Assembly (NCBI RefSeq): GCF_014648395.1
Contig: NZ_BMRA01000012.1
Location: forward strand, 151,129 to 215,128
DNA: 64,000 nucleotides
Source: Micromonospora fulviviridis
Lineage (GTDB): Bacteria > Actinomycetota > Actinomycetes > Mycobacteriales > Micromonosporaceae
Direction of reading: 5' to 3'
Part shown: positions 50,631-59,045 of the stretch, one piece after another
Layout of the letters: the number at the start of each line of letters is the position of its first letter
Numbering within the stretch: the stretch's first letter is position 1
The notes under the pieces: model-generated
What the model was told of the DNA's origin: nothing
Databases searched by the model: none
Seen by the model: the letters and a program-made list of their open reading frames with translations, nothing else
Made by a program: the position numbers and the translations under genes

Positions 50631-51890
50631 TCAGCCCCGCTCCGCCGTCCCGGCGGCCGGGGCGGCGGCATGCGGGGTGGCCGGTGCCGGCGCGGCCTCC
50701 TCCAAGCCGGCGGCAGGCGGGCCCTCCGATGCAGCGGGACGCGGGCCGCCGCGCAGCGCCCAGACGGCCAGCTGGATCACCCGGTGGTCGACCAGTTCCA
50801 GCAGGCCGGCGCCGGCCAGGACCGCGAGCGTGCCGGGGCCGAAGGTGAGCGTGTTCACGGTGGCGGACACCCGCCCGACCAGCGCGTTCGGCGTCTCCCG
50901 CTGCACCGCGGTCCAGACGGTGATCAGCACCAGCGGCGCACCGACCCCGACCGCCAGGGTGCCGGCGACCACCGGCACGAGGCCGGGCGCGGCCCGCAGT
51001 GCCAGGCCGACGGCCAGGAGCGCGGCCGCCACGGCGGTCACCCGCCGGTCGCCGAGCCGGCGCAACAGGGCGCCGGCGGCCAGACCACCGACCAGTGACC
51101 CGACGCCCTGCACCGTGCCGAGCACCCCGTTGAACTCCGGCGGCCGGTGCAGGCCGTCGTCCACCACGGCGTACGCGAGGGCGCCGTTGATCCCGATCAG
51201 CAGCATGGCGGCCCCCGTGCAGGCAACCAGGTGCCGGAGCAGGGCGTGCCGGCGCAGGTGCCCGAGTCCCTCGGCGAGCTGGCGGGTCCAGGGCTCGGGC
51301 GGGGGCGGGGGCGCCTCGCGGACCCGGATCAGGGTGAGCAGCAGTGCGGCGAGGGCGAAGGTGGCGGCGTCGAGGAGCACCACGGGGTGCCCGCCGTACG
51401 CGGCGAAGAGGCCGGCGCCGGCCAGCGGGGCGACCAGCTTCATGCCCTCGTTGACCGTCATCCGCAGCCCGTTGAAGTCACCGAGCAACTCGCCGGGGAC
51501 CACGGCCGGCACCAGCGCCGCCTCGGCCGAGTCGATGAGCACGAAGCTGACCCCGTACGCGACCATCACCGCGAAGATCAGCCAGACCCGGGCGGCGGTG
51601 TCGACCAGCAGCAGCACCGGCAGCAGGGCGGCCATGGCCAGGTGCAGGGCGATCAGCAGCGGCCGGCGGCGGAACCGGTCGGCCAGCACCCCGATCAGCG
51701 GGGCGACCAGGGTGGGCCCCCAGGTGCCCAGGGTGACGAGGCCGGCCAGGCTGCTCGACCCGGTGAGGTCCTTCACCCAGATCCCGGCCACGAGGAGCAT
51801 GGCCGCCGTGCCGAAGCCGGACACCAGCACCCCGGCCAGGTAGCGCCCGGCGTCGCGGTTGCCCAGCACCCTCGTCGTACCCCAGCTCAT
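50631..51890 (-). CDS. MFS transporter (EntS/macrolide-type) controlled by adjacent ArsR regulator
   Basis: 419 residues. The ATG at 51890 follows GGGGGAGGTGCC. Twelve helices are predicted; the loop 2-3 motif is IGVLADRFRRRPLLI; a Pro/Glu loop joins the two halves; the C-terminal ~45 residues are Ala/Pro-rich and cytoplasmic. The subgroup is the TMS/EntS-like exporter type. It is divergent from an ArsR-type gene with a 24-bp perfect dyad in between, so expression is likely repressed by that protein. Confidence 0.88.
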   Translation of the reverse strand: MSWGTTRVLGNRDAGRYLAGVLVSGFGTAAMLLVAGIWVKDLTGSSSLAGLVTLGTWGPTLVAPLIGVLADRFRRRPLLIALHLAMAALLPVLLLVDTAARVWLIFAVMVAYGVSFVLIDSAEAALVPAVVPGELLGDFNGLRMTVNEGMKLVAPLAGAGLFAAYGGHPVVLLDAATFALAALLLTLIRVREAPPPPPEPWTRQLAEGLGHLRRHALLRHLVACTGAAMLLIGINGALAYAVVDDGLHRPPEFNGVLGTVQGVGSLVGGLAAGALLRRLGDRRVTAVAAALLAVGLALRAAPGLVPVVAGTLAVGVGAPLVLITVWTAVQRETPNALVGRVSATVNTLTFGPGTLAVLAGAGLLELVDHRVIQLAVWALRGGPRPAASEGPPAAGLEEAAPAPATPHAAAPAAGTAERG

Positions 51891-51928
51891 GGCACCTCCC
51901 CCGTGCGGTGCGATTCTGTCCACACCCG

Positions 51929-51952
51929 ACCCCCAAGTCAATGCTTGGGGGT
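51929..51952. promoter_or_regulatory. operator palindrome ACCCCCAAG-N6-CTTGGGGGT
   Basis: Perfect 9-bp arms, ACCCCCAAG (51929-51937) and CTTGGGGGT (51944-51952), with spacer TCAATG. It lies 39 bp from the transporter start and 26 bp from the regulator start. Its size and dyad match a winged-helix dimer operator, and it would repress both genes, including the regulator's own. Confidence 0.75.
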
Positions 51953-51977
51953 GGATGCGGCGGGCGGGTACGGTTCA

Positions 51978-52511
51978 ATGGCGGCCGTGAGCACCACCGA
52001 CCCGCGCCTGCGCGCGCTGGCCCATCCGGTACGACTGCGCATGCTCTCGCTGCTGTGGAGCGCGCCGCTCTCGGCCGCCGCGCTCGCCCGGGAGCTGGCC
52101 ATCTCCCACGCCCTCGCCAGCCAGCACCTGCGCCGGCTGGACGCCGCCGGCCTGGTCGAGCTGGCCGACGTGCGCGCCCGGCGCGGCGGCCGGGAACGCC
52201 GCTACCGGGCGGTACGCGGACCCTGGCTCACCGAGCAGCAGGAGGGGCAGCCACTGCTCGCCGAGTCGCTCGCCCGCAACCTCCTCGACCGGGTGGCCGG
52301 GCGCGCCCCGGGGACGGCCGGCGTCACCACCGACGCGGAGCTGTGGGTCTCCCCCGACGCCTGGGCGGCGGCGCGCCGGCGGCTGCACGCGATCATGACG
52401 GAGCTGCACGACGCCGCCCAGCCGCCGCACGCGCCCGGTACGGTCCGGGTGGGCGCCACCCTCATGGCCTTCGAGATGACCGACCCGCCACCGGCCGCCG
52501 AGGAGGACTGA
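51978..52511 (+). CDS. ArsR-family winged-helix repressor
   Basis: 177 residues. The HTH is near the N-terminus: RALAHPVRLRMLSLLWSAPL, then AAALARELAISHALASQHLR (recognition helix) and a wing at RGGRERRYRAV. The C-terminal ~90 residues are a helical dimer/ligand part (TEQQEGQPLLAESLARNLLD). No Cys metal site is present, so the inducer is probably organic. It controls the divergent MFS gene from the palindrome at 51929. The start is ATG 51978; a GTG three codons later is possible. Confidence 0.88.
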   Translation: MAAVSTTDPRLRALAHPVRLRMLSLLWSAPLSAAALARELAISHALASQHLRRLDAAGLVELADVRARRGGRERRYRAVRGPWLTEQQEGQPLLAESLARNLLDRVAGRAPGTAGVTTDAELWVSPDAWAAARRRLHAIMTELHDAAQPPHAPGTVRVGATLMAFEMTDPPPAAEED

Positions 52512-52564
52512 CCAGCCGTCGTACACATGTTCCATCCACAGCCTGTGGACGCCGAGGGGAGCGG

Positions 52565-53179
52565 ATGAGTTACCAGCTCAGCGCGGTGGTCGCCGACATC
52601 GAACTGCTCCGCGAGCAGACCGCCGGCCTGGACCACGCGGTGCTCGCGGCGCTCCGCCAGGACTTCGCGCTGCTGCCGGTCACCTCGCAGCTCGTCGAGG
52701 AGCTGACCGGCCGGCTGCCGGACTTCGCCACCGGGGAGCCCTCGGCGGAGCAGCCGTTCCAGCTCGTCCTCTCGCCCGCCCTGAGCCAGTTGCTGGCCCG
52801 CTGGTCCCGGCGGGGGCCGGTGGCGTACCTGGAGGCGGAGTTCGCCGGCGGGCTGGGCCACCAGGCCGCGGCGGTCTGGCTGGGCGGCGAGCCGAGCTGG
52901 GGGCCCTGCTTCGACGACCGGCTGGACCGGCCGCGCGCCGAGTGGCCGATCAACGCGGCGCTCGCCCGCCTCGGCGCCGAGCCGGGGCCGTGGATCGACC
53001 CGTTCGCCGAACTGGGCCTGCACCTGGAGCGCGACACGGCCGGCTGGCTGGCGCACGGGCGGCGCGGACTTTCCGCGGACTACTGGGACGAGCTGGCCGA
53101 GGAGTGGGAACTGCGGCAATCCGACCAGCACCAGCAACCTCATCGCTCCGGTCCCGTTGGGGACTGGGGGATTGCATGA
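52565..53179 (+). CDS. hypothetical protein
   Basis: 204 residues starting MSYQLSAVVADIELLREQTA. It is acidic and soluble, with a helical first third (LDHAVLAALRQDFALLPVTS) and an alpha/beta region with AVWLGGEPSWGPCFDDRLDR and WPINAALARLGAEPG. No signal peptide or catalytic motif was recognised. Its stop overlaps the next gene by 4 bp. The two share length and style with paired hypothetical genes seen in Micromonospora; function unknown. Confidence 0.75.
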   Translation: MSYQLSAVVADIELLREQTAGLDHAVLAALRQDFALLPVTSQLVEELTGRLPDFATGEPSAEQPFQLVLSPALSQLLARWSRRGPVAYLEAEFAGGLGHQAAAVWLGGEPSWGPCFDDRLDRPRAEWPINAALARLGAEPGPWIDPFAELGLHLERDTAGWLAHGRRGLSADYWDELAEEWELRQSDQHQQPHRSGPVGDWGIA

Positions 53180-53706
53180 GATTGCGACAATTCGGATTCA
53201 TCGCCGCGCTGATGGCGGCCGCCTCGATCGCCGGCAGCGGCGTCCGTCCACAGGGGCCGGACGTGCCGGCCCGGCCGGTCGGAGCGGCCGAGGTGGTCAG
53301 CCTCGACGGGCTGGACAACGCCGAGTTCGGCGCCACCGAGGACGACCTGACCCGGCGCGGCGTCCTGCGCACCGACGAGGACGCGTGCGGGCCCACGCTG
53401 GCCGGCCACGGCTCGGTCAGCCCGATCTTCGTCGACGACCGGCTCGTCCTGCTCTGGCTCGACGACCCGATGAGCACGCCCGAGGGGATCACCGTCGGCA
53501 CGCCGGTCGACGCGGTGCACGACGCGTACCCGTCGGTGGTGGACCTCGACGCTCCACAGGAGATGCACCGGTTCGACGGCCTGCTGGCCCGCAGCGGCGA
53601 CCGCGCGTACCTCTTCCTGCACGACGGCAGCACGGTCCGAAAGATCATCGCCGGGTACGCGGACTGGGCCCGCCGCCTCTTCGACGAGGGCTACGGCCCC
53701 TGCTGA
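53176..53706 (+). CDS. hypothetical protein with signal-like N-terminus
   Basis: 176 residues. An N-terminal hydrophobic segment (FGFIAALMAAASIAGSG) acts as signal or anchor; GGACTGGGGGATTGC precedes the ATG. The remainder has a repeated alpha/beta plan: GLDNAEFGATEDDLTRRGVL, SPIFVDDRLVLLWLDDP, GITVGTPVDAVHDAYPSV, suggestive of the small extracytoplasmic domains that pair the GATEDDL and VGTPVDAV repeat. It overlaps the upstream gene (ATGA), so they form one unit. The function is unknown. Confidence 0.78.
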   Translation: MRLRQFGFIAALMAAASIAGSGVRPQGPDVPARPVGAAEVVSLDGLDNAEFGATEDDLTRRGVLRTDEDACGPTLAGHGSVSPIFVDDRLVLLWLDDPMSTPEGITVGTPVDAVHDAYPSVVDLDAPQEMHRFDGLLARSGDRAYLFLHDGSTVRKIIAGYADWARRLFDEGYGPC

Positions 53707-53765
53707 CCCGTCCGCCCGCCGGACGTGGGTTGTGCGGCCGCCCGGTGGGACGGTAGAGACGACGC

Positions 53766-55916
53766 ATGCGTCGGGTGGTCATGGTCGGCCTTTCGGTGAT
53801 CGTCGTGGCCCTGCTGGGCGTGGCCACGAACGTCGCCACCGGGGCGCTGCCCGGGCGCTGGTCCCCGTACCTCTGGCTGGCCTGGCCGTTGGTGCTGCTG
53901 CTGGTGACGGTCCTGGTGGTCATCGAGGTGCAGCGCGGCCGGGAGCCGCGGGGGATCGGAACGGCCGGCGCCGCGCGGGCCCGGAAGGTGCTGCTGGAGC
54001 GGGTCCGCCGCTACTGGGTGACCAGCGTCCTGGACCGGTCCCTGTACCAGGAGGCGCGGATCGAGCTGGGCATCGCCGCGACCGCCGACGACCGCCGGCA
54101 CCCGTGGAGCCTGCGGGCCAGCCACCGGGACGGCCTCACCGGCTCGCTGGACGACCGGACCTCGATGTCGGCCCTGTTCGACCAGCTCGACCAGGCGGTG
54201 GTCATCGTCGGCGCCCCCGGCGCCGGCAAGACGACCACCCTGCTGGAACTCGCCCGGGACCTGCTCGATCGCGCCGACCACGACCCGGACGCACCGATCC
54301 CCGCCGTTTTCAACCTCTCCTCCTGGGCCACCCTCCGCCGGCCCCTCGACCAGTGGCTCGTCGAGCAGCTCACCGAGCGGTACGGCATACCCGCCGAACA
54401 GGCGGCCGGCTGGGTGGCCGCGGGAGAGATCCTGCCGTTGCTGGACGGCCTGGACGAGGTGGCCGAGCCGCACCGCGACGCCTGCGCCGAGGCGATCGCC
54501 GCGTTCCACGGCCGGCAGCCGCTCACCCCGATCGCCGTCTGCTGCCGGCAGGCGGAGTACGCCCGGCTCCGGTCGGAACTGCCCCTCTACGGCACCGTCG
54601 CCATCCAGCCACTGGACCGGTCGCAGATCGCGCGGTACCTCGACCGGCCGGGGCTGGGCGGCCTGCGGGACGCGCTCGAGGCCGACCCCGAGCTGTGGCA
54701 GCTCGCCGACTCGCCGCTGATGCTCAGCATCATGGCGCTGGCGTACGCCGACCCCGCCGACGCCGGACCCGGCCCGGCCCCGGCCGGCTCCGACCGCGAG
54801 CGCCTCTTCACCCGGTACGTCGACGTCATGCTGCGCCGCCGGCCGCACCCCCGGTACCGGCCCGAGCGGACGGCCCGCCACCTCGCCACCCTCGCCCAGG
54901 TGCTGAGCCTGCGCGAGCAGACGGTCTTCGTGCTGGACATGATCGACGAGTCGTGGTCGGCCCGGCACTCGGCCGCGCTGTGGACCTCGACGGCGGTCAC
55001 CCGGCTGCTCAGCTGCACCGCACTCGCCGCGCTGCTCGGCGCGGCGGGCTGGGCGCTGGGCTCGGTGACCGGCCTGGTGGTCGCCGGTGGGCTGGTGGCG
55101 CTGGCCGTGCTCATGTACGCGGCCAACTACGACGACCTGTTCGACCTCACCTGGGCCATCCGCGACCGCGACGACCGGCGCCCGGAGAGCTGGGTGGTCG
55201 CCTGGACCATGGGGCTCGCGGAGCTGGAGCGGTTCATCCAGGTCTCGGCGCTCGTCGCCGGCGCGGCCGTCGGCGGGCTCACCGGCTGGCTCGCACCCGG
55301 CGGCCCGAGCTGGACCGCCGGCCTCGGCTACGGCGCCGGATTCTTCCTCGCCACGGTGGTCACCCTGGTCGCCCTCGACAGCGCCCAGGTGCTGCTCTAC
55401 TTCCGGCCGCCGCCGCCCCGCACCGGCCGCCGCGAGCTGCCGAGCCCGTTGCTGCGGCAGCGGCTGACCGTGATGGCCGGCAACCTCGTCGCGCTGGGGC
55501 TGGGCGTCGCTGCGCTCGGCTTCGCGCCGGTCGCACTGGCCCGGGGCGCGGCCGAGGCGCTCCGCTTCGCCGTGCTGCTCGGCGGCGGCACGAGCCTCCT
55601 GCTGTTCAGCGTCGTCGCGTTCTCCCCGATGATCGAGCAGGCCCTGGTCCGGCGGCGGCTCGCCCGGGCGGACCTGGTGCCGTACCCGCTGCTGCCGTTC
55701 CTCGACCACGCGGTGCAGTGCCTCTTCCTGCGCCAGGTCGGCGACGGCTACATCTTCGTGCACCGGGAGCTGCTCGACCACTTCGCCGAGCGCGCCGATG
55801 CCGACATGCCGCTGCTGCGGTTCCGGGCCGCCGCCGCCCAGGCCCGGACGGAGCAGACACGACGAAGCCGCCGGGATGTGCCGGGCGCTTCGACGGTTGG
55901 CGGCGGCGGAGTGTGA
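53766..55916 (+). CDS. membrane-anchored NACHT/STAND NTPase
   Basis: 716 residues. Two N-terminal helices (~4-28 and 37-55) precede a conserved cytosolic segment (YWVTSVLDRSLYQEARIELG). The NACHT ATPase has Walker A GAPGAGKT (149-156) and ILPLLDGLDEV (222-232), the NACHT form of Walker B. Residues ~405-540 and ~565-620 carry about six membrane helices, and the C-terminus GYIFVHRELLDHFAE recalls the short tail shared by this subgroup. STAND NTPases act as signal-triggered switches; bacterial NACHT proteins include antiphage sensors, but this membrane type is of unknown role. No effector domain (nuclease, TIR, protease) is seen. Confidence 0.85.
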   Translation: MRRVVMVGLSVIVVALLGVATNVATGALPGRWSPYLWLAWPLVLLLVTVLVVIEVQRGREPRGIGTAGAARARKVLLERVRRYWVTSVLDRSLYQEARIELGIAATADDRRHPWSLRASHRDGLTGSLDDRTSMSALFDQLDQAVVIVGAPGAGKTTTLLELARDLLDRADHDPDAPIPAVFNLSSWATLRRPLDQWLVEQLTERYGIPAEQAAGWVAAGEILPLLDGLDEVAEPHRDACAEAIAAFHGRQPLTPIAVCCRQAEYARLRSELPLYGTVAIQPLDRSQIARYLDRPGLGGLRDALEADPELWQLADSPLMLSIMALAYADPADAGPGPAPAGSDRERLFTRYVDVMLRRRPHPRYRPERTARHLATLAQVLSLREQTVFVLDMIDESWSARHSAALWTSTAVTRLLSCTALAALLGAAGWALGSVTGLVVAGGLVALAVLMYAANYDDLFDLTWAIRDRDDRRPESWVVAWTMGLAELERFIQVSALVAGAAVGGLTGWLAPGGPSWTAGLGYGAGFFLATVVTLVALDSAQVLLYFRPPPPRTGRRELPSPLLRQRLTVMAGNLVALGLGVAALGFAPVALARGAAEALRFAVLLGGGTSLLLFSVVAFSPMIEQALVRRRLARADLVPYPLLPFLDHAVQCLFLRQVGDGYIFVHRELLDHFAERADADMPLLRFRAAAAQARTEQTRRSRRDVPGASTVGGGGV

Positions 55917-55953
55917 ACCCGCGGCCGAGGCAACCCGTTCGTACAATCCGCCT

Positions 55954-56556
55954 ATGCCCGAGTCTTCCGGTTTGCCGGAGCTTCTCCGTACCGCTGAGGG
56001 GACGGCGGCGCTCTCCGTGGCCACCCGCTACTGCTCGCCCGCGCTGCTCAATCACTCCATCCGGTCATACGTGTGGGGGGTGACGTACGCCCGCGCACAC
56101 CGGATCGCCTTCGACGACGAGCTGTACTACGTCTCGGCCCTCCTGCACGACGCCGGGCTCACCGAGCCGTTCGACAGTCATTCGCTTCCGTTCGAGGAGG
56201 CCGGCGGGCAGCTGGCGTGGGTGTTCGGAGTCGCCGCCGGCTGGCCCGAGGCCCGCGCGGCCCGGGCGGAACACATCGTCGTCACGCACATGCGCGCCGA
56301 CGTGTCCGCCGCCGACGACGCCGAGTCCCACCTGCTGCAGGTCGCGACGGCCTGGGACGTGGCCGGACGACGTCCTGAGGAGTTCCCCGAGCCCCTGCGG
56401 AAAAGCGTGCTCGACCGGTACCCCCGGCTCGACTTCGCCACGGAGTTCCTGGCCTCGTTCGAGGACCAGGCGGAACGCAAGCCGTCCAGCACGGCGGCAC
56501 AGTCGATCGGATCCGGCGGGCGCAGCAGGCTCCTCGCCCATCCGCTCGACGCCTAG
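55954..56556 (+). CDS. HD-domain phosphohydrolase
   Basis: 200 residues. HD metal site: His in LNHSIRSYVWG, then YYVSALLHDAGLTEPFDSHS (H-D pair), and the later VVTHMRADVS and EAESHLLQVATAWDVAG contribute the remaining ligands. The length and order resemble the cyanamide-hydratase-like/small HD family (hydrolases of nucleotides or other phosphates). It is the last gene before the tRNA-Ser island. Confidence 0.83.
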   Translation: MPESSGLPELLRTAEGTAALSVATRYCSPALLNHSIRSYVWGVTYARAHRIAFDDELYYVSALLHDAGLTEPFDSHSLPFEEAGGQLAWVFGVAAGWPEARAARAEHIVVTHMRADVSAADDAESHLLQVATAWDVAGRRPEEFPEPLRKSVLDRYPRLDFATEFLASFEDQAERKPSSTAAQSIGSGGRSRLLAHPLDA

Positions 56557-56683
56557 TCGTCCCGGCTCCGCACGACGACAGCGGCGGGTGAACCGGCTCA
56601 CCCGAGCCCGGTCCGGCCCTCGGTACGCCGGAAAGCGGAACGCCCGATCGATCCGTGACGGATCGACCAGGCGTTCTCGCATC

Positions 56684-56746
56684 TCACGAGCGGTGGCGGC
56701 GGGATTTGAACCCGCGGAGGGCGTAAACCCTCACACGCTTTCGAGG
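56684..56746 (-). repeat. distal att repeat (3' fragment of tRNA-Ser)
   Basis: 63 bases identical to 60957-61019. On the minus strand they give the variable arm, T-arm and acceptor 3' side of tRNA-Ser(CGA), but the anticodon stem is broken at 56747, so this is not a gene. A diverged copy of the tRNA terminator (GAACGCC at 56638, GGCGTTC at 56670) adjoins it. Confidence 0.88.
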
Positions 56747-56822
56747 TCTGCGATCATCTATCCGCGATGGTTCCCCACCCCGGCGCTTGGCCGCCCCGCG
56801 AACGTCAGCCCCATTTTGTCAG

Positions 56823-58139
56823 CTAGTCACGCTCACTTCGGCCTCGCCCTCTTCTACCCAAAAAATTGGCCACCCCGCCGTCTAGCGGTAGATCCGATGC
56901 GAATAGTAAGGCTATTGCTGCCGCGATTATCGTAGCTTGAACAGCTCCCGTTCCCGACCCGGCCGGATCCACTGTAGGTAGCTGAGGGTAGAAAAACCCC
57001 AATGCCGCCAAACCTATCGCCGGCACGACGCGGCGCACGAATCCGGCTAGGTGGACTCTCAGATCTCGCTTGACTTGGGCGCTTGCCTCCTGCCAGCCAT
57101 TCACACATAGAGACTCAACCTCGCTCGTCATCTCTTGTAGGACGCTGTCGACCTCCCTGGGAGTTGAAGAGTCAAGGAGTTTCCGCTCGTGGTCTCGTAG
57201 TCGACAAGCAACGGCCTCCGTTCTGTTGCGGTACAGGGCTTTATCCTCGAGGCTGCCGCCGAAGCTTCTGACGCAGCGGTCGATGTCTAGAATCATTTCC
57301 GATCGGTGGAATCGGATGATCGAGACGATCGCTTTTTTGACCGCCCTCTTGTGCATACACGACCTGCTTCGGTCGATGTACGTGATTAAGCAGAGGTATG
57401 TCTCGACCGCAATATGCAGGGGTGGTGGATATCCGTTAATTCGCCGGCTCAGCACCTCGACGGGTGATCTGGATCCAGCTATGTAGAACATAAAATCGAC
57501 CACGAACGCACCAACAACGTACAGCGCGGTAGCTATCGCAAAGGTATGCACAATAGCCAGCGTCAGAACTCTATCACTTTGCGCGACACTGTCTCTGTTC
57601 ATAAAGGATTCCAGCAGGGCGTTGCCGTTCCCGCGAATGATCCACCATGCGAACAGCGCACTGGCCCCTATCTCTGCAAGCCGGACCAAGAGAGGAGCAA
57701 AGGAGAGGGGCGGAATCCGAGCCAGTGCTCCGAATATGAGGGTCAGCAGCATCCATGACATGATCGCGCCGAACCCGACAGCCACGACCCCTCCGGCGGG
57801 AAGTTGCGCATCAACGAATGAGGCGGAGAAGACGGGAATCGCAAGGAGCAAGGAGATGCTCAGCCCTACGCCAACAACCGATAGAGGAGTCCTGTAGATC
57901 CACCTATCATTAATAGCTGAGTGAATCGAAATCCGCCGTAGAGTGAGGGCCGTCGGCCCCGCAGGGCCGCCGGGCGTGGCGCTATGTTGGGAAACGACGC
58001 TGAGCCAAGTGGCATACAGTAGGCGCGCTCGCGGAAGCACCCGGAAAGCTGGCCAGTGTTTGGTCTGCAACCAGAGATTAATGGCCAACGCCCTGAACTG
58101 TTGTTTTGCCTCTTCTCGTAGCGCGCTCATGACCGTCAT
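56823..58139 (-). CDS. island gene: six-helix membrane protein of unknown function
   Basis: 438 residues. The ATG at 58139 is chosen because AGGGAGGG precedes it by 4 bases. Predicted helices are at about residues 85-105, 115-138, 148-167, 190-220 (possibly two), and two near the C-terminus (~375-390, ~400-414). Between them lies a charged, mainly helical cytosolic part of ~150 residues (~225-375) with several Arg/Glu-rich helices and Cys pairs. The low-GC codon use marks it as foreign. It could be the membrane partner of the NYN nuclease gene 159 bp upstream on the same strand. I know no family for it. Confidence 0.75.
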   Translation of the reverse strand: MTVMSALREEAKQQFRALAINLWLQTKHWPAFRVLPRARLLYATWLSVVSQHSATPGGPAGPTALTLRRISIHSAINDRWIYRTPLSVVGVGLSISLLLAIPVFSASFVDAQLPAGGVVAVGFGAIMSWMLLTLIFGALARIPPLSFAPLLVRLAEIGASALFAWWIIRGNGNALLESFMNRDSVAQSDRVLTLAIVHTFAIATALYVVGAFVVDFMFYIAGSRSPVEVLSRRINGYPPPLHIAVETYLCLITYIDRSRSCMHKRAVKKAIVSIIRFHRSEMILDIDRCVRSFGGSLEDKALYRNRTEAVACRLRDHERKLLDSSTPREVDSVLQEMTSEVESLCVNGWQEASAQVKRDLRVHLAGFVRRVVPAIGLAALGFFYPQLPTVDPAGSGTGAVQATIIAAAIALLFASDLPLDGGVANFLGRRGRGRSERD

Positions 58140-58297
58140 TGAGCCCTCCCTCTGGCGCATACCTCGAGATGTTAGCGCGTCGCGTCAATGGGGAGAGTGA
58201 CGGTTCATAGCGGTTCCCTGCCTTTTGGTGGCGGGCCCGCGAACGGATGAGACGCCAACTGAGACTCCGTGCGCCTTCGTACACGTCACCCGAGACT

Positions 58298-59020
58298 TTA
58301 CTGACCGGCGTCAGCCTCTATAAGCTGGCGAGCCCTCTCCGACTCAGCCTCCATTTCACCGAGCAACGTGGACATCAACTCACGCCTTCTGTCGGCGTAC
58401 TTGGTTGTGAGCTTCTCCATGATGCCGGCAGTTAGGATGATGCGATCATCGGCCAGGTCGCGCAATTCTGGCGATAGTGGAGCCCGCTCGGGATGCGCAA
58501 TGATAACTGTCGCGCCTAGGCCCTGAACGGCTCGGACTGCTTCAGCCAAGTCTCTATCCCCCGCGATGAGCACGATTACGCCGCAGGACCCTTGTTGAAC
58601 TAGACGGAGCATGTCCAGGACGATTAGCGTGTCAACGCCCTTCTGCTGGTAGAGTCGCTCCAGCTTCATTCGACTCATCAGGTCGGCATAATCGACACCC
58701 AGTTCGGCGGTCGCAGCCTTAAGTGCTGGCTTGAAATCAAAAGGACGGGGCTCCAGGTGGCCGAGTCGCAGTTGAAGGCCAGCACACTCCTCCAGCTCGG
58801 CGAAACGCTTCTGCTGCTCAGCATATTTCTCACGGTGAGTTTCGGGATATGCCCCGTCGTACCAGTAGCCTCGCAGGAAACCAAGACCAAGTCGCCTTGA
58901 TACAATGCGGAGCCAGTAGACGAGTTCTTCGCCCTCGACCACGGCCGGTCTGCCGAGCAAATTCACCGCCGAGCGAGCCAAGAAGCCTGCATCAACCATC
59001 CCGATCATTTGAGTCTTCAT
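58298..59020 (-). CDS. island gene: NYN/PIN-type ribonuclease (LabA-like)
   Basis: 240 residues. The ATG at 59020 follows GGAGGGG. NYN-domain markers: MVDAGFL (D10) at the first strand, QKGVDTLIVLDMLRL (K127, D130, D136), and LIAGDRDLAEAVRAV (D155, D157), ending with LGATVIIAHPERA. Together they form the acidic Mg2+ site of PIN-like nucleases. A C-terminal coiled helix follows (RRRELMSTLLGEMEAESERA). NYN proteins cut RNA, some as toxins or in antiphage systems. The gene has low GC and heads a likely operon with the membrane protein. Confidence 0.87.
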   Translation of the reverse strand: MKTQMIGMVDAGFLARSAVNLLGRPAVVEGEELVYWLRIVSRRLGLGFLRGYWYDGAYPETHREKYAEQQKRFAELEECAGLQLRLGHLEPRPFDFKPALKAATAELGVDYADLMSRMKLERLYQQKGVDTLIVLDMLRLVQQGSCGVIVLIAGDRDLAEAVRAVQGLGATVIIAHPERAPLSPELRDLADDRIILTAGIMEKLTTKYADRRRELMSTLLGEMEAESERARQLIEADAGQ

Positions 59021-59045
59021 GACCCCTCCAAGGAAGGTGTTTCCC

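Noticed and set aside
56684..56746. Second tRNA-Ser gene at the left edge of the island
   Set aside because: The sequence diverges from the tRNA inside the anticodon stem, so the 5' half is missing.
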